A stretch of 64,000 nt of DNA from Gluconobacter potus. Lineage in GTDB: Bacteria; Pseudomonadota; Alphaproteobacteria; Acetobacterales; Acetobacteraceae. The stretch covers positions 124,001-188,000 of the forward strand of contig NZ_JABCQF010000003.1 of NCBI RefSeq assembly GCF_015244705.1, read 5' to 3'. The notes below the pieces were generated by a model. The model saw only the letters and a program-made list of their open reading frames with translations, ran no database searches and was not told where the DNA came from. Position 1 is the stretch's first letter, and the number at the start of each line of letters is the position of its first letter. Positions 43,650 through 52,663 of this stretch are shown here, in pieces. Both the position numbers and the translations under genes were made by a program.

Positions 43650-44422
43650 GTGCCCGGCCCCTCTACCAACGTCTCCCAGACCTTCGGCAGCAGCGCGGCC
43701 AGACGCCGGGCCCAGTCCCGCTGTCCGGTCTTTTCGGCAATCAGGTCCTGCCGGATCTCGATTTCCAGATAAGGCAGCCCCGCCGCTTCCGCATGCCGTG
43801 GCACCGTGTAGTCGGACGTATCCGTCAGAACGTAAGGTTCATTGTCGCCCACACACAACGTCGCATCCTCGCGCAGCAGGTCCAGCGCAATCGAGGCCAT
43901 GCGACTGTCCTGATTATGCAGAATCCCGATCTGCCAGGGCCGGTCCTTGCCGTTCATCTGCGGCGTAAAACTGTGCAGTGCGATCAGCGCCGTCGGGCGC
44001 GGTCCGCGCTCAACCAGAACCTCGGCAATCGTATCGTGATACGGGTGTAGGATTTCCCGCTCCCGTTTTGCCCGGCACGTTTCCTGCGCGGCCTGATTGG
44101 CCGGAACCGGCGTCCCGTCACTCACAAGCGGCATGGACGTCGGATGGCCCGGCGCGCGGTTACAGTCGATCACGAGGCGGGAATAAACCTGTTCGATCAG
44201 CGCAGACCCCAGCAGTTCATGCAGGACGCGCCCTACGCCTACGATGCCGATATCCCAGGCGATGTGCCGCTGCCAGTCCTCGGTCTGCACCCCCATATCT
44301 CCCAGCGCATCCGGAACCGCCCGCCCCGCGTGGTCGCTGACGAACACGAACGGCGACGGCGTCTTTTCAGGAAAAAGAAGGAAAGGCGCCGGATCACTGG
44401 CGCCGAGAAGGGGAGCAGACAT
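43646..44422 (-). CDS. N-formylglutamate amidohydrolase-family protein
   Basis: The 258-residue protein matches the N-formylglutamate amidohydrolase family (HutG-like). VFVSDHAGRAVPDALG is near 27-42, HIAWDIGIVGVGRVL near 53, SRLVIDCNRAPG near 81, and ALHSFTPQMNG near 145, with metal-binding candidates. In the histidine-degradation pathway it would release formate and glutamate, but no other hut genes are near. Many alphaproteobacteria carry this gene beside aroE without clear role. Overlaps aroE by four bases and begins 18 bases after a TlpA gene. Confidence 0.82.
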   Translation of the reverse strand: MSAPLLGASDPAPFLLFPEKTPSPFVFVSDHAGRAVPDALGDMGVQTEDWQRHIAWDIGIVGVGRVLHELLGSALIEQVYSRLVIDCNRAPGHPTSMPLVSDGTPVPANQAAQETCRAKREREILHPYHDTIAEVLVERGPRPTALIALHSFTPQMNGKDRPWQIGILHNQDSRMASIALDLLREDATLCVGDNEPYVLTDTSDYTVPRHAEAAGLPYLEIEIRQDLIAEKTGQRDWARRLAALLPKVWETLVEGPGT

Positions 44423-44440
44423 CAGGACTTCACACTCTTA

Positions 44441-45109
44441 CTATCCGGCCAAGGCCTGCACAGTATGCCTCACGGCGTCCGCAGACCAGTCCATGTTCCC
44501 GATGGACTCCGCGACAACCTCGCCTTTCGCGTTCAGGATCAGCGAACGCGGCACGCCATGCAGGGACATGACATCCGGCGTCAGATCCTTCAGGTCATCG
44601 GGACGCACCTGCCGGATGGACTGCACCAGCGCCGTCTGATCCGCCGTTTCCATCATCACGCCCGAGACCGGATCAACCAGCACCGGCAGCGTGTCGATCC
44701 CGTAGCTGTCATAAAACGCCCGGACCTTCGGAATGGTGCTGCCACGCACCGCGACCGCCACGATCTGCGGACCATCCGCATCCAGAGCCTTGGCCGTCGC
44801 ATTCACCGAAGGCAGCTCGCGGATGCAGGGCGGGCACCAGGTTGCCCAGAAATGCAGGATGAACGGATTGCCGTACCAGTGCGACAGCGGCACGTCCTGC
44901 CCCTGCTCGTTCTGCACGCTCAGCGGCGGCAGAACTTTTGGCGTTGCGAGCTTTCCAAAGGAATTCGGCTCAAAAGCCAGTCCCTTGCCAGCCTCTTCCT
45001 TTGCAGCCGTTGCCGCAATGGCCCGTCCCGAAACCAGAAGGGCACCGGCCCCTCCCAGAAGATGACGACGTGTCAGGGGAAAAGTCATGTTGGAAATCCG
45101 TTTTTTCAT
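44441..45109 (-). CDS. TlpA-family periplasmic thiol reductase, copy 1 (Tat-like signal)
   Basis: The 222-residue protein has a twin-arginine signal (TRRHLLGGAGALLVSG, about 12-27) then a thioredoxin fold with active site WCPPC (91-95). The cis-Pro region is GVPRSLILN near 187. TlpA proteins keep periplasmic cysteines reduced, for example for cytochrome c or copper-site maturation. The start may be 45109 or the ATG at 45088; both leave the signal intact. Third of three tandem TlpA genes. About 25 bases separate it from copy 2. Confidence 0.86.
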   Translation of the reverse strand: MKKRISNMTFPLTRRHLLGGAGALLVSGRAIAATAAKEEAGKGLAFEPNSFGKLATPKVLPPLSVQNEQGQDVPLSHWYGNPFILHFWATWCPPCIRELPSVNATAKALDADGPQIVAVAVRGSTIPKVRAFYDSYGIDTLPVLVDPVSGVMMETADQTALVQSIRQVRPDDLKDLTPDVMSLHGVPRSLILNAKGEVVAESIGNMDWSADAVRHTVQALAG

Positions 45110-45134
45110 TGCAGCAGGTCTGTCACATCGCGGC

Positions 45135-45716
45135 TCAGGCGCTCGTCGCGGCAAGAACCCGGCGCAGCGCGGCAGGCGCGCCGGGAGCCGTCCAGTCCAG
45201 CGATCCCGCCGCCGTTGCGCGAATGCACCCTGCACCATCAATCAGGAATGTTACGGGGATGGCAAGCGCCCTGTTCCCGCACCATGCCTTCAGATCCTCC
45301 CCGGCTACCGCCCAGACGGGCAGCCCGGCCACTTCATTGTGTTCCAGAAATGCATGGATCTCTTCCGGCGATCCACTTGAAACCGCCACCGGAACAACTG
45401 GACAGTCCGGCCCCCATGTCTTCATGAAAGCCGCCAGCCCCGGCAGTTCATGACGGCACGGCGGGCACCACGTCGCCCAGACATGCAGCAGAAATGGCAC
45501 GCCCCGACGCGATGTCAGGGCATATCGCACGCCCCCGGGACCGGACAGCCCGAACCCAACAGGCCCCGAAACAGCTTTCCCCGGCATCAGACGGTCAATC
45601 GGCATACCCCGCCGTACCCCCGTCCCAGCCAGCTTCGAGGCCCCGTAACCGACCGCAACCGCGAGCCCCACCGTCCCGAAAACAACACTCCGCCGACTGA
45701 GCAAATCAGCCCTCAC
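45135..45716 (-). CDS. TlpA-family thiol reductase, copy 2
   Basis: A GTG start at 45716 overlaps the stop of copy 3 (GTGA), giving strict coupling and a 193-residue product. The N terminus has LLSRRSVVFGTVGLAVAVGYG (about 5-25), a short membrane anchor or Tat-like signal. The active site is WCPPC (83-87), and the cis-Pro loop AIPVTFLIDG near 158. The sequence between differs clearly from copies 1 and 3, so these are old paralogues, not recent duplications. Role in periplasmic redox inferred. Confidence 0.87.
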   Translation of the reverse strand: MRADLLSRRSVVFGTVGLAVAVGYGASKLAGTGVRRGMPIDRLMPGKAVSGPVGFGLSGPGGVRYALTSRRGVPFLLHVWATWCPPCRHELPGLAAFMKTWGPDCPVVPVAVSSGSPEEIHAFLEHNEVAGLPVWAVAGEDLKAWCGNRALAIPVTFLIDGAGCIRATAAGSLDWTAPGAPAALRRVLAATSA

Positions 45717-46312
45717 GCCGGTTTGGATGCCTGAAGATCCGACAGGATCTTTTGCAGAGACGCCTGGCTCTCCGGTGCAGCCCACGCCATTTCCCCTTCG
45801 ACACTGGCCCGCATCCGCCCCTGCGCATCAATCACGCAGGTCATGGGCAGGCTTGGCTCACCGGATGTGAACCATTGGGAAAACTCATGCTGCCCGAGCG
45901 TCCAAGGCGCGATATGCGGCAGATTGCCCTGCGCCAGAAACACCATGACTTTCGGCATCGGGCTGGCGACGGCCACCGGGATCACGGGCACGGTCGAGCC
46001 TGTTTTCTCGATGAACGTATTGAGCGCCGGCAGCTCCAGTCTGCAGGGCGGACACCAGGTCGCCCACAGATGCAGCACAAAAGGCCGCCCCCTCATCGTG
46101 GACAGGGAAAGCGCCGTCCCCCCGGGCCCGACAAGCTGGAAATTCACGGGCTCCAGCCTGGGCGCGCCGGGCTTGAGCGACGGCAGCATCGGCTGCACAC
46201 CATCCGCTGCCCGGGCAGAATTCCCCAGCCCGCAATTGCAGAGGGAAGCCGCCGCAGCTAGGCTGGCCGCTCTTCCAAGAAGGGTTCGCCGGTCGATCTG
46301 CTTCCGAATCAT
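45713..46312 (-). CDS. TlpA-family thiol reductase, copy 3 (twin-Arg plus lipobox-like signal)
   Basis: The 199-residue protein begins [20 protein letters not shown] and reaches LCNC (24-27), so it could be a Tat-exported protein and perhaps a lipoprotein at Cys27. The active site WCPPC is at 86-90 and the cis-Pro loop [10 protein letters not shown] is near 160. The ATG at 46312 leaves only 15 bases to the divergent argH start; a longer frame to 46354 would overlap argH. First gene of the long minus-strand run to pyrC. Confidence 0.87.
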   Translation of the reverse strand: MIRKQIDRRTLLGRAASLAAAASLCNCGLGNSARAADGVQPMLPSLKPGAPRLEPVNFQLVGPGGTALSLSTMRGRPFVLHLWATWCPPCRLELPALNTFIEKTGSTVPVIPVAVASPMPKVMVFLAQGNLPHIAPWTLGQHEFSQWFTSGEPSLPMTCVIDAQGRMRASVEGEMAWAAPESQASLQKILSDLQASKPA

Positions 46313-46327
46313 CTGTTTACGGTTCCC

Positions 46328-47773
46328 ATGAAAAACGCTCCTGTCGACACACAATCAGATGCCGCTACATCCTTTGAAGGCACAGCCGCCAATCCGCAAT
46401 GGGGTGGCCGCTTCGCCTCGGGTCCGGCTGCCATCATGGGCGAGATCAATGCCTCCATCGGATTTGACAAGATCCTGTGGCGACAGGACATCCGCGGCTC
46501 CCTCGCCCATGCCGCCATGCTCCAGAAGGTCGGCCTGCTGACCGAGACCGAACTGGCCGAAATCCGTCAGGGCCTGGGCGACATCGCACAGGAAATCAGC
46601 GAAGGCCGCTTAGAGTTCTCCCCCGCCCTCGAAGACATTCACATGAACATCGAGGCCCGCCTGTCCGAGCGGATCGGCGAGGCCGGCAAGCGCCTGCATA
46701 CGGCGCGTTCGCGCAATGATCAGGTCGCCACCGATTTCCGCCTCTGGGTCCGCGACGCCATCGACGGCCTGCAGGAGCAGACCGCCTCCCTGATGCGCTC
46801 CCTCGCCACCCGTGCGCTGGAACATGCCGCAACACCGATGCCCGGCTTCACTCATCTTCAGGTCGCCCAGCCGGTCACGTTCGGCCACCACCTTCTGGCC
46901 TATGTCGAGATGCTGTCGCGCGATCGCGGTCGCCTGCGTGACGCCCGCGCCCGTCTGAACGAATGTCCGCTCGGCTCGGCTGCTCTTGCCGGCACGTCCT
47001 TTCCGATCGACCGCCGCATGACGGCCGCAGCACTGGATTTCGACCGCCCGACCGCCAATTCGCTCGACGCAGTTTCGGACCGTGACTTCGCGCTCGAATT
47101 CCTCTCCGCCCTATCGCTTCAGGCCATGCATCTGTCGCGTCTGGCCGAGGAAATCGTGATGTGGGCCTCCGCTCCCTTCGGCTTCATCACGCTGTCGGAT
47201 GCTTTTACGACCGGCTCCTCCATCATGCCGCAGAAGCGCAATCCGGACGCCGCCGAGCTCGTCCGTGCCAAGATCGGCCGCATCATGGGCGATTTCGTGG
47301 GCCTGCTGACGGTCATGAAGGGCCTGCCGCTCGCCTATGCCAAGGACACGCAGGAAGACAAGGAACCCGTCTTTGACGCCACCGAGGCCATGACACTCTC
47401 GCTGGCCGCAATGGACGGCATGATCCGGGACCTGAAAGCCAACACCACCCGGATGCGTGAAGTCGCGGGAATGGGCTTCTCTACCGCCACCGACCTCGCC
47501 GACTGGCTGGTCCGCGAACTGCGCGTCCCCTTCCGCACCGCCCATCACGTCACTGGCCGTCTGGTCGGCATGGCGGAACAGAAAGGCTGCGATCTAGCCG
47601 ATCTGTCACTTGAAGAGATGCAGTCCGTCGAACCGCAGATCAACGCTGGTGTTTTCGATGTCCTGACCGTCGAGGCCTCTCTTGCCTCCCGCACCAGCGA
47701 AGGCGGCACGGCGCCAGCCAATGTGAAGCATCAGGCCGAAGCATGGCTCGCAAAACTCGGAGAAACCGCATGA
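46328..47773 (+). CDS. argH: Argininosuccinate lyase
   Basis: ArgH splits argininosuccinate into arginine and fumarate. The 481-residue protein begins with a ~24-residue tail, then WGGRFASGP. It contains [16 protein letters not shown] near 124, LPGFTHLQ-like [12 protein letters not shown] near 173, and the fumarase-superfamily loop [12 protein letters not shown] near 297. Its stop overlaps the lptM start (ATGA). The 15-base gap to the divergent TlpA gene means its promoter lies in that gene's coding sequence. Confidence 0.96.
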   Translation: MKNAPVDTQSDAATSFEGTAANPQWGGRFASGPAAIMGEINASIGFDKILWRQDIRGSLAHAAMLQKVGLLTETELAEIRQGLGDIAQEISEGRLEFSPALEDIHMNIEARLSERIGEAGKRLHTARSRNDQVATDFRLWVRDAIDGLQEQTASLMRSLATRALEHAATPMPGFTHLQVAQPVTFGHHLLAYVEMLSRDRGRLRDARARLNECPLGSAALAGTSFPIDRRMTAAALDFDRPTANSLDAVSDRDFALEFLSALSLQAMHLSRLAEEIVMWASAPFGFITLSDAFTTGSSIMPQKRNPDAAELVRAKIGRIMGDFVGLLTVMKGLPLAYAKDTQEDKEPVFDATEAMTLSLAAMDGMIRDLKANTTRMREVAGMGFSTATDLADWLVRELRVPFRTAHHVTGRLVGMAEQKGCDLADLSLEEMQSVEPQINAGVFDVLTVEASLASRTSEGGTAPANVKHQAEAWLAKLGETA

Positions 47774-47901
47774 AAAAACTGCTGCTCGTCAGCATGGCGG
47801 TTATGGCCCTCGGCCTGACCGCCTGCGGCAAGAAAGGCGCCCCGCACGCCCCGGGCCCCTCGCAGGACATTACCTATCCGGGCGTCTACCCGCCGGAATA
47901 A
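47770..47901 (+). CDS. lptM: Small LptM-like lipoprotein
   Basis: A 43-residue product with a type II signal: [19 protein letters not shown], lipobox LTAC (Cys19), followed by [10 protein letters not shown] and a Pro/Tyr-rich end. The C-G-x-K-G-x-P start of the mature part is the hallmark of LptM (YifL), which helps oxidative maturation of the LPS translocon LptD. It overlaps argH by four bases and gluQ (opposite strand) by 16. In many alphaproteobacteria it sits between argH and lysA; here lysA is 7 kb away. Confidence 0.85.
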   Translation: MKKLLLVSMAVMALGLTACGKKGAPHAPGPSQDITYPGVYPPE

Positions 47902-48749
47902 ACCCCTGTCGGCAGGCTCGCCTCCAGAGCCTGCCGCACCAGCGGGTGCTCCAGCACCTGCCGAGCCGTCCAGCCCGCCTGCCGCAGAACCCGCACACCT
48001 TCCGCGCCATCCCGCTTGGACAGTTTGTGCCCCTCTGCATCCAGAATGAGTGCATGATGCGCATAAACCGGTTCCGGCCAGCCCATCAGGTCCTGCAACA
48101 CACGCTGGACTGACGTCGCCTCATACAGATCGCGCCCGCGTGTCACGGTCGTCACACCCTCAAGCGCATCGTCATGCGTGACGCACAGATGATACGACAC
48201 ACCCGTATCCCGCCGCGCCAGAACGATATCACCAAACGCATCGGCTTTCCCGGCAACCCGCCCATGCCCGACCTCATGCCAGCCCGGCACGCCCTGCAAC
48301 ACATCCAGCGCCCGCCCCATATCGAGCCGCCAGACCGGATCACGTCCCTGCCCTTCCCGTGCCGCGCTGTGTCGACAGGTCCCCGGATAAACAAGGCTCC
48401 CGTCCGGCGCGACCTGCGTCGCAGCTTCGGCAATCTCCCGTCGCGTGCAGAAACACGGGTACAACCACCCCCGCTCCCGCAGGGTGTCCAGCACGGCATG
48501 ATACTCTGCCAGATGCTCCGACTGCTGCCGGACCGGCCCGTCTGAATACAGCCCAAGCCAGTCCAGATCTTCACGCAACGCCTGCGTCAGTTCCGGTGTA
48601 CAGCGCGTCGTATCAATATCCTCGATACGAATCAGAAACCTTCCGGCCTCTCCAGCCATGATCCGCGAATACAGCCCCGAGACCACATGCCCCAGATGCA
48701 GGAATCCCGTGGGACTCGGCGCAAATCGTGTCGTGGCAGAAGGCGTCAT
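47886..48749 (-). CDS. gluQ: Glutamyl-Q tRNA(Asp) synthetase
   Basis: GluQ (YadB) is a shortened glutamyl-tRNA synthetase that attaches glutamate to queuosine in tRNA-Asp. The 287-residue length matches the group, lacking the anticodon-binding domain. The HIGH-type motif is FAPSPTGFLHLGH (about 8-20), the zinc-site region has CFCTRREIAE near 98 and CRHS near 123, and the KMSKS-type motif is KLSKRDGA near 238. A full-length GltX must be encoded elsewhere. Its 3' end overlaps lptM on the other strand. Confidence 0.92.
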   Translation of the reverse strand: MTPSATTRFAPSPTGFLHLGHVVSGLYSRIMAGEAGRFLIRIEDIDTTRCTPELTQALREDLDWLGLYSDGPVRQQSEHLAEYHAVLDTLRERGWLYPCFCTRREIAEAATQVAPDGSLVYPGTCRHSAAREGQGRDPVWRLDMGRALDVLQGVPGWHEVGHGRVAGKADAFGDIVLARRDTGVSYHLCVTHDDALEGVTTVTRGRDLYEATSVQRVLQDLMGWPEPVYAHHALILDAEGHKLSKRDGAEGVRVLRQAGWTARQVLEHPLVRQALEASLPTGVYSGG

Positions 48750-48893
48750 GAATGTGTCACCAGCGTTAGCTTGCGGTCCGGGCAGTTTACTGGAATAGTT
48801 TTCTCAAAGAAGCCGACGACACGTGTTTTCCCGCTGTTTGTCCCGTTTTCATTCGGCGCCGTAATCCCCGCATGTGTCGTCCTTGCAGAAAGG

Positions 48894-49466
48894 ATGCGTG
48901 TGGTGTCCGTCAGCGGTCAGCATTTTCCGGCTCTTGTCCTGAACGCGGATTTCCGTCCGCTGTCCTATTTCCCGCTCTCGCTCTGGTCCTGGCAGGAAGC
49001 CGTCAAGGCCGTCTTCCTAGACCGCGTCTCGGTCCTCTCCGAATATGAAGACGCCGTCGTCCACTCCCCCAGCCAGAGCATGCGCCTGCCCAGCGTCATC
49101 GCGCTGAAAGACTATATTCCAACAGCCCGCAAGCCGGCCTTCACCCGTTTCAACGTTTTCCTGCGGGACAATTTCTCGTGTCAGTACTGCCATGACCGAT
49201 TGCCCACGCACGAGCTGACCTTCGATCACGTCATCCCCCGCGCCCGCGGAGGCCGCACAACCTGGGAAAACGTCGTCACCGCCTGCAGCCCCTGCAACCT
49301 GCTGAAGGGCTCAAAACTGCCAAGCGAACTGGGTATGCATCCTCACCGCAAACCCGTTCAGCCCAGCAGCCGCCTCCTTCAGGAAAACGGCCGGACCTTC
49401 CCGCCGCATTATCTTCACGAAAGCTGGCGCGATTATCTGTACTGGAATACCGAACTCGAAACCTGA
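48894..49466 (+). CDS. HNH endonuclease
   Basis: The protein (190 residues from the ATG at 48894; a GTG at 48903 behind AGAAAGG is about as likely) has an N-terminal domain with LVLNADFRPLSYFPLSLWSW near 13-32. The treble-clef HNH nuclease fold follows near 100: CQYC, then FDHVIPRARGG with the catalytic His, ENV and ACSPCN. This group is widespread, chromosomal and not tied to restriction systems in many alphaproteobacteria. A DNA repair or housekeeping role is possible. No partner defence gene is adjacent. Confidence 0.85.
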   Translation: MRVVSVSGQHFPALVLNADFRPLSYFPLSLWSWQEAVKAVFLDRVSVLSEYEDAVVHSPSQSMRLPSVIALKDYIPTARKPAFTRFNVFLRDNFSCQYCHDRLPTHELTFDHVIPRARGGRTTWENVVTACSPCNLLKGSKLPSELGMHPHRKPVQPSSRLLQENGRTFPPHYLHESWRDYLYWNTELET

Positions 49467-49508
49467 GCACACGTTCAGTCAGTCCAACTTCTGCAAGGAT
49501 GGACTTCC

Positions 49509-49955
49509 ATGCGTACTGGACTTCTGCTGACGACACTGGCCCTCGGCCTGTCGGTGACTGCCCTGCCCGCTTCCGCGGAAACGCTGCATCTCTTCGGCCC
49601 GTTCAAGGGCGAACATGGTGCAACCGCCCCGATCAAGGGCTCGGCATCCGCAATGCTGGATACCACCAAGAATACCCTGACCTACCGTTTCGAAGATAAC
49701 GGCTTGTCCGGTCCCGTGACGGCAGCCCATCTGCATGGCCCGGCTCCGGAGGGTCAGGATGCCGGCGTCCTCGCCCCGATCAACGGCCCCTACACCACCC
49801 GCATGACCGGGACGCTCCAGCTCACACCCGATCAGGTCAAGGAAGTCCAGGCCGGGCAGACCTACATCAACCTGCACACCGAAAAATACCCGGACGGCGA
49901 AGCCCGCGCCCAGCTTACGACCGACCTGACGGGTCACAAACATCACATGGAATAA
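49509..49955 (+). CDS. Secreted CHRD-domain protein
   Basis: The 148-residue product has a Sec signal peptide (cleavage near PASA, 22-23) and one CHRD domain. TLTYRFEDNGLSGPVTAAHLHG is near 57-77, the central APEGQDAGVLAPI near 80, and the late YINLHTEKYPDGEARAQL near 118-136. CHRD domains are named after chordin; their bacterial role is unknown, possibly metal or polymer binding. The C terminus HKHHME is His-rich. Followed by a good terminator. Confidence 0.88.
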   Translation: MRTGLLLTTLALGLSVTALPASAETLHLFGPFKGEHGATAPIKGSASAMLDTTKNTLTYRFEDNGLSGPVTAAHLHGPAPEGQDAGVLAPINGPYTTRMTGTLQLTPDQVKEVQAGQTYINLHTEKYPDGEARAQLTTDLTGHKHHME

Positions 49956-49972
49956 GCGTCCGCTTTCCCATG

Positions 49973-50008
49973 AAAAAGGCCTGCCCCGTAAGGGACAGGC
50001 TTTTTTTT
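49973..50008 (+). terminator. Intrinsic terminator after the CHRD gene
   Basis: GCCTGCCCC (49979-49987) pairs with GGGACAGGC (49992-50000) with one mismatch, followed by eight T residues. The preceding A-run lets it act on the minus-strand gene that ends at 50028 as well. Confidence 0.85.
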
Positions 50009-50027
50009 CGTAGCGCCACAGATGGTT

Positions 50028-50441
50028 TTACTGAGCTGCTGAATCGGCTTTGCTGTCCGGAGCCTTGGCGGGACTACCCGGATCAAGCTCATGAGCCGTC
50101 TTCTTCGTCCAGGCGCCTGTAGCATGCACCGCCTCTTTGGTGCCGTTCTTGGTCGCCTTCCAGCCCTTTTCGCCTTCCTTGCCAGTCCAGTGCGCAGCGT
50201 CGGAAACACCGCTCTTCGTGGCATTCCAACCTTTGACGCTCTCCGTTTTCGTCCAGTCGGCGGCATTGGACGTCCCATGACGAACCGCAGCCCAGGACTG
50301 ACGCACACTCCGGCAGAGGTCCGTCTCACAGGGCTTCTCGGCGGTTCCAGCCGCCATGGCCGTCGGCGCCAGACCTATTGGCATCAGAGCAAGGCCAACA
50401 AGAAGCAGCGACGATGAAAAATCAGGAAACCGGATCGACAT
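50028..50441 (-). CDS. Secreted tryptophan-repeat protein, unknown function
   Basis: The 137-residue product has a Sec signal (cleavage near AMAA, 30) and a mature part built of near-repeats about 22 residues long. AADWTKTESVKGWNATKSG is followed by AAHWTGKEGEKGWKATKNG and a partial third unit (AVHATGAWTKK). Trp and the K-G-W-x-A-T-K core recur with fixed spacing. It is rich in Lys, Thr, Ala and likely forms amphipathic helices; two cysteines near 38-43 could pair. AGGGAG lies before the ATG. A small membrane protein gene is 11 bases upstream. No family recognised. Confidence 0.65.
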   Translation of the reverse strand: MSIRFPDFSSSLLLVGLALMPIGLAPTAMAAGTAEKPCETDLCRSVRQSWAAVRHGTSNAADWTKTESVKGWNATKSGVSDAAHWTGKEGEKGWKATKNGTKEAVHATGAWTKKTAHELDPGSPAKAPDSKADSAAQ

Positions 50442-50452
50442 CGGGAGACTCC

Positions 50453-50659
50453 CTAAGTTTCAAAGAATGTCACACTGTCATTCCTCGAAGAACCGGACAA
50501 GCCCGACAGCAAAGGTCCGGACTTGAACAGGTAAGGCGTTATCCCCAAAACCAGAAATAGCGCTCCGGAAAAGAACACGACCAAGCGGAAAATGCATTCA
50601 CCAGCCTCGGCACCAACCAACCTTGACCATATCCGGGAATGCTTTCCGAACTGCATCAT
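50453..50659 (-). CDS. Possible small membrane protein (68 residues)
   Basis: The frame encodes about one strong membrane segment (FRLVVFFSGALFLVLGITPYLF, about 24-45) between polar ends. It lies 11 bases before the Trp-repeat gene in the same direction, and its upstream region is AT-rich as for a promoter. The ribosome-binding site is weak. Small size makes a chance frame possible, but the hydrophobic core and spacing argue for a real two-gene unit. Confidence 0.4.
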   Translation of the reverse strand: MMQFGKHSRIWSRLVGAEAGECIFRLVVFFSGALFLVLGITPYLFKSGPLLSGLSGSSRNDSVTFFET

Positions 50660-50888
50660 CGAAGCCGCGGTGAAAACGGTACTGTGATACTTTCGGTCCT
50701 CTTCATGTTGTATTTCACGATCGAAGCTTCAAAGACGAAACTACAAGAATTAATTAAGATCTCTCTAGCGCTACAATAAGCATGGATCTCGCCATCCTGT
50801 TTCCCGACGACAATCCCCTATCCCCTCGACCAAGGGTTAAAGAAGGCCAGACCGGCTCAGCGCAGAATGTATCGCCAGCCCTGCAAGC
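50660..50888. other. AT-richer non-coding region
   Basis: The gene-free stretch from 50660 to 50965 is 306 bases. The part near 50730-50780 is clearly richer in A and T (for example TTAATTAAGATC) than the surrounding DNA. It probably holds the promoter of the small-membrane-protein / Trp-repeat unit. A frame at 50782-51003 runs across the guaA terminator and is not believable. I see no RNA gene. Confidence 0.4.
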
Positions 50889-50891
50889 AAT

Positions 50892-50922
50892 AAAAAAACC
50901 CCGCATCTCTGCGGGGTTTTCA
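50892..50922 (-). terminator. Intrinsic terminator of guaA
   Basis: AAAACCCCGC (50895-50904) and GCGGGGTTTT (50911-50920) form a perfect 10-bp stem with a 6-base loop. On the minus strand a run of seven T follows, about 45 bases after the guaA stop codon. Confidence 0.9.
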
Positions 50923-50965
50923 ACAGGCTACAGCCTACACAAATTAACTCATACCAGACGTGGGA

Positions 50966-52588
50966 TCATTCCCACTCAATCGTGCCCGGCGGCTTGGACG
51001 TGATATCGTAAGTCACGCGGTTAATGCCACGAACCTCGTTGACGATACGCCCGGCCACCCGGTTCAGGAATGCGAAGTCGAACGGATAGACTTCTGCCGT
51101 CATGCCATCCGTGCTGGTCACGGCACGTAGGGCGCAGGCCTGATCGTAGGTCCGGCCATCACCCATGACACCGACCGTGCGCACCGGAAGCAGAACCGCG
51201 AAAGCCTGCCAGATCGCATCGTACAGGCCGGCACGACGGATTTCTTCAAGATAGATCGCATCCACCTTGCGCAGCAGATCTAGCTTTTCCTTGGTGACAT
51301 CACCCGGAATACGGATCGCCAGTCCCGGCCCCGGGAACGGATGCCGCCCGACGATGCTCTCCGGAATACCCAGCTCACGGCCAAGCATGCGGACCTCGTC
51401 CTTGAACAGCTCACGCAGCGGCTCGACCAGTTCCATGTTCATGCGGTCCGGCAGACCGCCGACATTGTGGTGAGACTTGATGGTCACGGACGGACCACCC
51501 GAGAAGCTCACGCTCTCGATCACGTCCGGATACAGCGTGCCCTGAGCCAGGAATTGCGCGCCACCCAGCTTCGCAGCCTCTTCCTCGAAGACCTCGATGA
51601 ACAGACGGCCTATCGTCTTGCGCTTCGTTTCCGGATCGGTCACGCCAGCCAGTTCCTTCAGGAACAGCTCGGAGGCGTCACGATGCACGAGACGAATATT
51701 GAAGCGGCCACGGAACGTCTTGACGACTTCGTCAGCCTCACCGGTACGCATGATGCCCGGATCCACGAAAATGCAGGTCAGCTGATCGCCGATCGCATCA
51801 TGGATCAGCTTGGCCGCAACGGAGCTGTCCACACCACCCGACAGACCACAGATCACACGACCCGAACCAACCTGCTTGCGGATGCGCGCGATTTCCAGTT
51901 CACGGAAGCCAGCCATCGTCCAGGTTCCGCTGCAACCCGCAACATTATGCGTGAAGTTGCGGATCAGCGCAGCACCATGCGGCGTATGCACGACTTCCGG
52001 ATGGAACTGCACGCCATACAGACGACGTCCCTCATCCGCGATGATCGCGAACGGTGCCCCTTCGGAATGGGCAACGGCGCGGAAACCAGGCGGAAGCTGC
52101 GTGACGCGGTCGCCATGGCTCATCCAGACCTGCTCACGTTTGCCGCGCGCCCAGACGCCACGGAACAGCGAGCAGTCCTCGGCAATATCAATATAGGCGC
52201 GACCGAATTCGCGGTGTTCGTGGTGCTCGACCTTGCCACCCAGCTTCTGGCACATCGCCTGCTGGCCATAGCAGATCCCCAGCACGGGGCGGTTCAGCGC
52301 GAAGACCACATCCGGAATCGGCGGTGCATTCTCGTCATGCACACTGGCCGGGCTGCCGGACAGGATGATGCCGCGCGGATTGAAAGCGCGGATCTTTTCC
52401 TCGGTCGCCGTATACGGCCAGATCTCGCAGTAAACGCCGCTCTCGCGGACACGACGCGCAATAAGCTGCGTCACCTGGCTGCCGAAATCCAGAATGAGGA
52501 TACGGTCTTCGTGAAGGGTTTCGTCGAGCTTTTCGACGGTGCTGGCGTCCTGCTGGGTCAATGTCATGGCCTCGCGTTCCGGTTTCAT
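50966..52588 (-). CDS. guaA: GMP synthase (glutamine-hydrolysing)
   Basis: GuaA turns XMP into GMP with ammonia from glutamine. The 540-residue protein starts with a ~25-residue tail, then the class I amidotransferase domain with nucleophile Cys106 in VLGICYGQQ and the His/Glu pair in FHPEVVHT near 205. The ATP-pyrophosphatase domain has [10 protein letters not shown] near 248 and ends with the dimer domain. The ATG at 52588 has AAGG at five bases; an ATG at 52567 is the alternative. The longer upstream frame is antisense to the next lipoprotein gene. Confidence 0.96.
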   Translation of the reverse strand: MKPEREAMTLTQQDASTVEKLDETLHEDRILILDFGSQVTQLIARRVRESGVYCEIWPYTATEEKIRAFNPRGIILSGSPASVHDENAPPIPDVVFALNRPVLGICYGQQAMCQKLGGKVEHHEHREFGRAYIDIAEDCSLFRGVWARGKREQVWMSHGDRVTQLPPGFRAVAHSEGAPFAIIADEGRRLYGVQFHPEVVHTPHGAALIRNFTHNVAGCSGTWTMAGFRELEIARIRKQVGSGRVICGLSGGVDSSVAAKLIHDAIGDQLTCIFVDPGIMRTGEADEVVKTFRGRFNIRLVHRDASELFLKELAGVTDPETKRKTIGRLFIEVFEEEAAKLGGAQFLAQGTLYPDVIESVSFSGGPSVTIKSHHNVGGLPDRMNMELVEPLRELFKDEVRMLGRELGIPESIVGRHPFPGPGLAIRIPGDVTKEKLDLLRKVDAIYLEEIRRAGLYDAIWQAFAVLLPVRTVGVMGDGRTYDQACALRAVTSTDGMTAEVYPFDFAFLNRVAGRIVNEVRGINRVTYDITSKPPGTIEWE

Positions 52589-52663
52589 GGTGCCTTTTGA
52601 GGCTCTCCTATAAGGTGTTGTGTCGTCTGCGTCATCCATTCTGCAACACGGAACAGGAACAAC

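Noticed and set aside
48894-49466. HNH nuclease as part of a defence or mobile system
   Set aside because: No methylase, integrase, toxin or other partner is adjacent, and this HNH type is a common stand-alone chromosomal gene in alphaproteobacteria.
50782-51003. 73-codon plus-strand frame after the AT-rich region
   Set aside because: It runs through the guaA terminator hairpin and into the guaA 3' end, and has no domain or good start signal.
51341-52600. 419-codon plus-strand frame opposite guaA
   Set aside because: Shadow of GMP synthase; third-position bias fits the minus strand.
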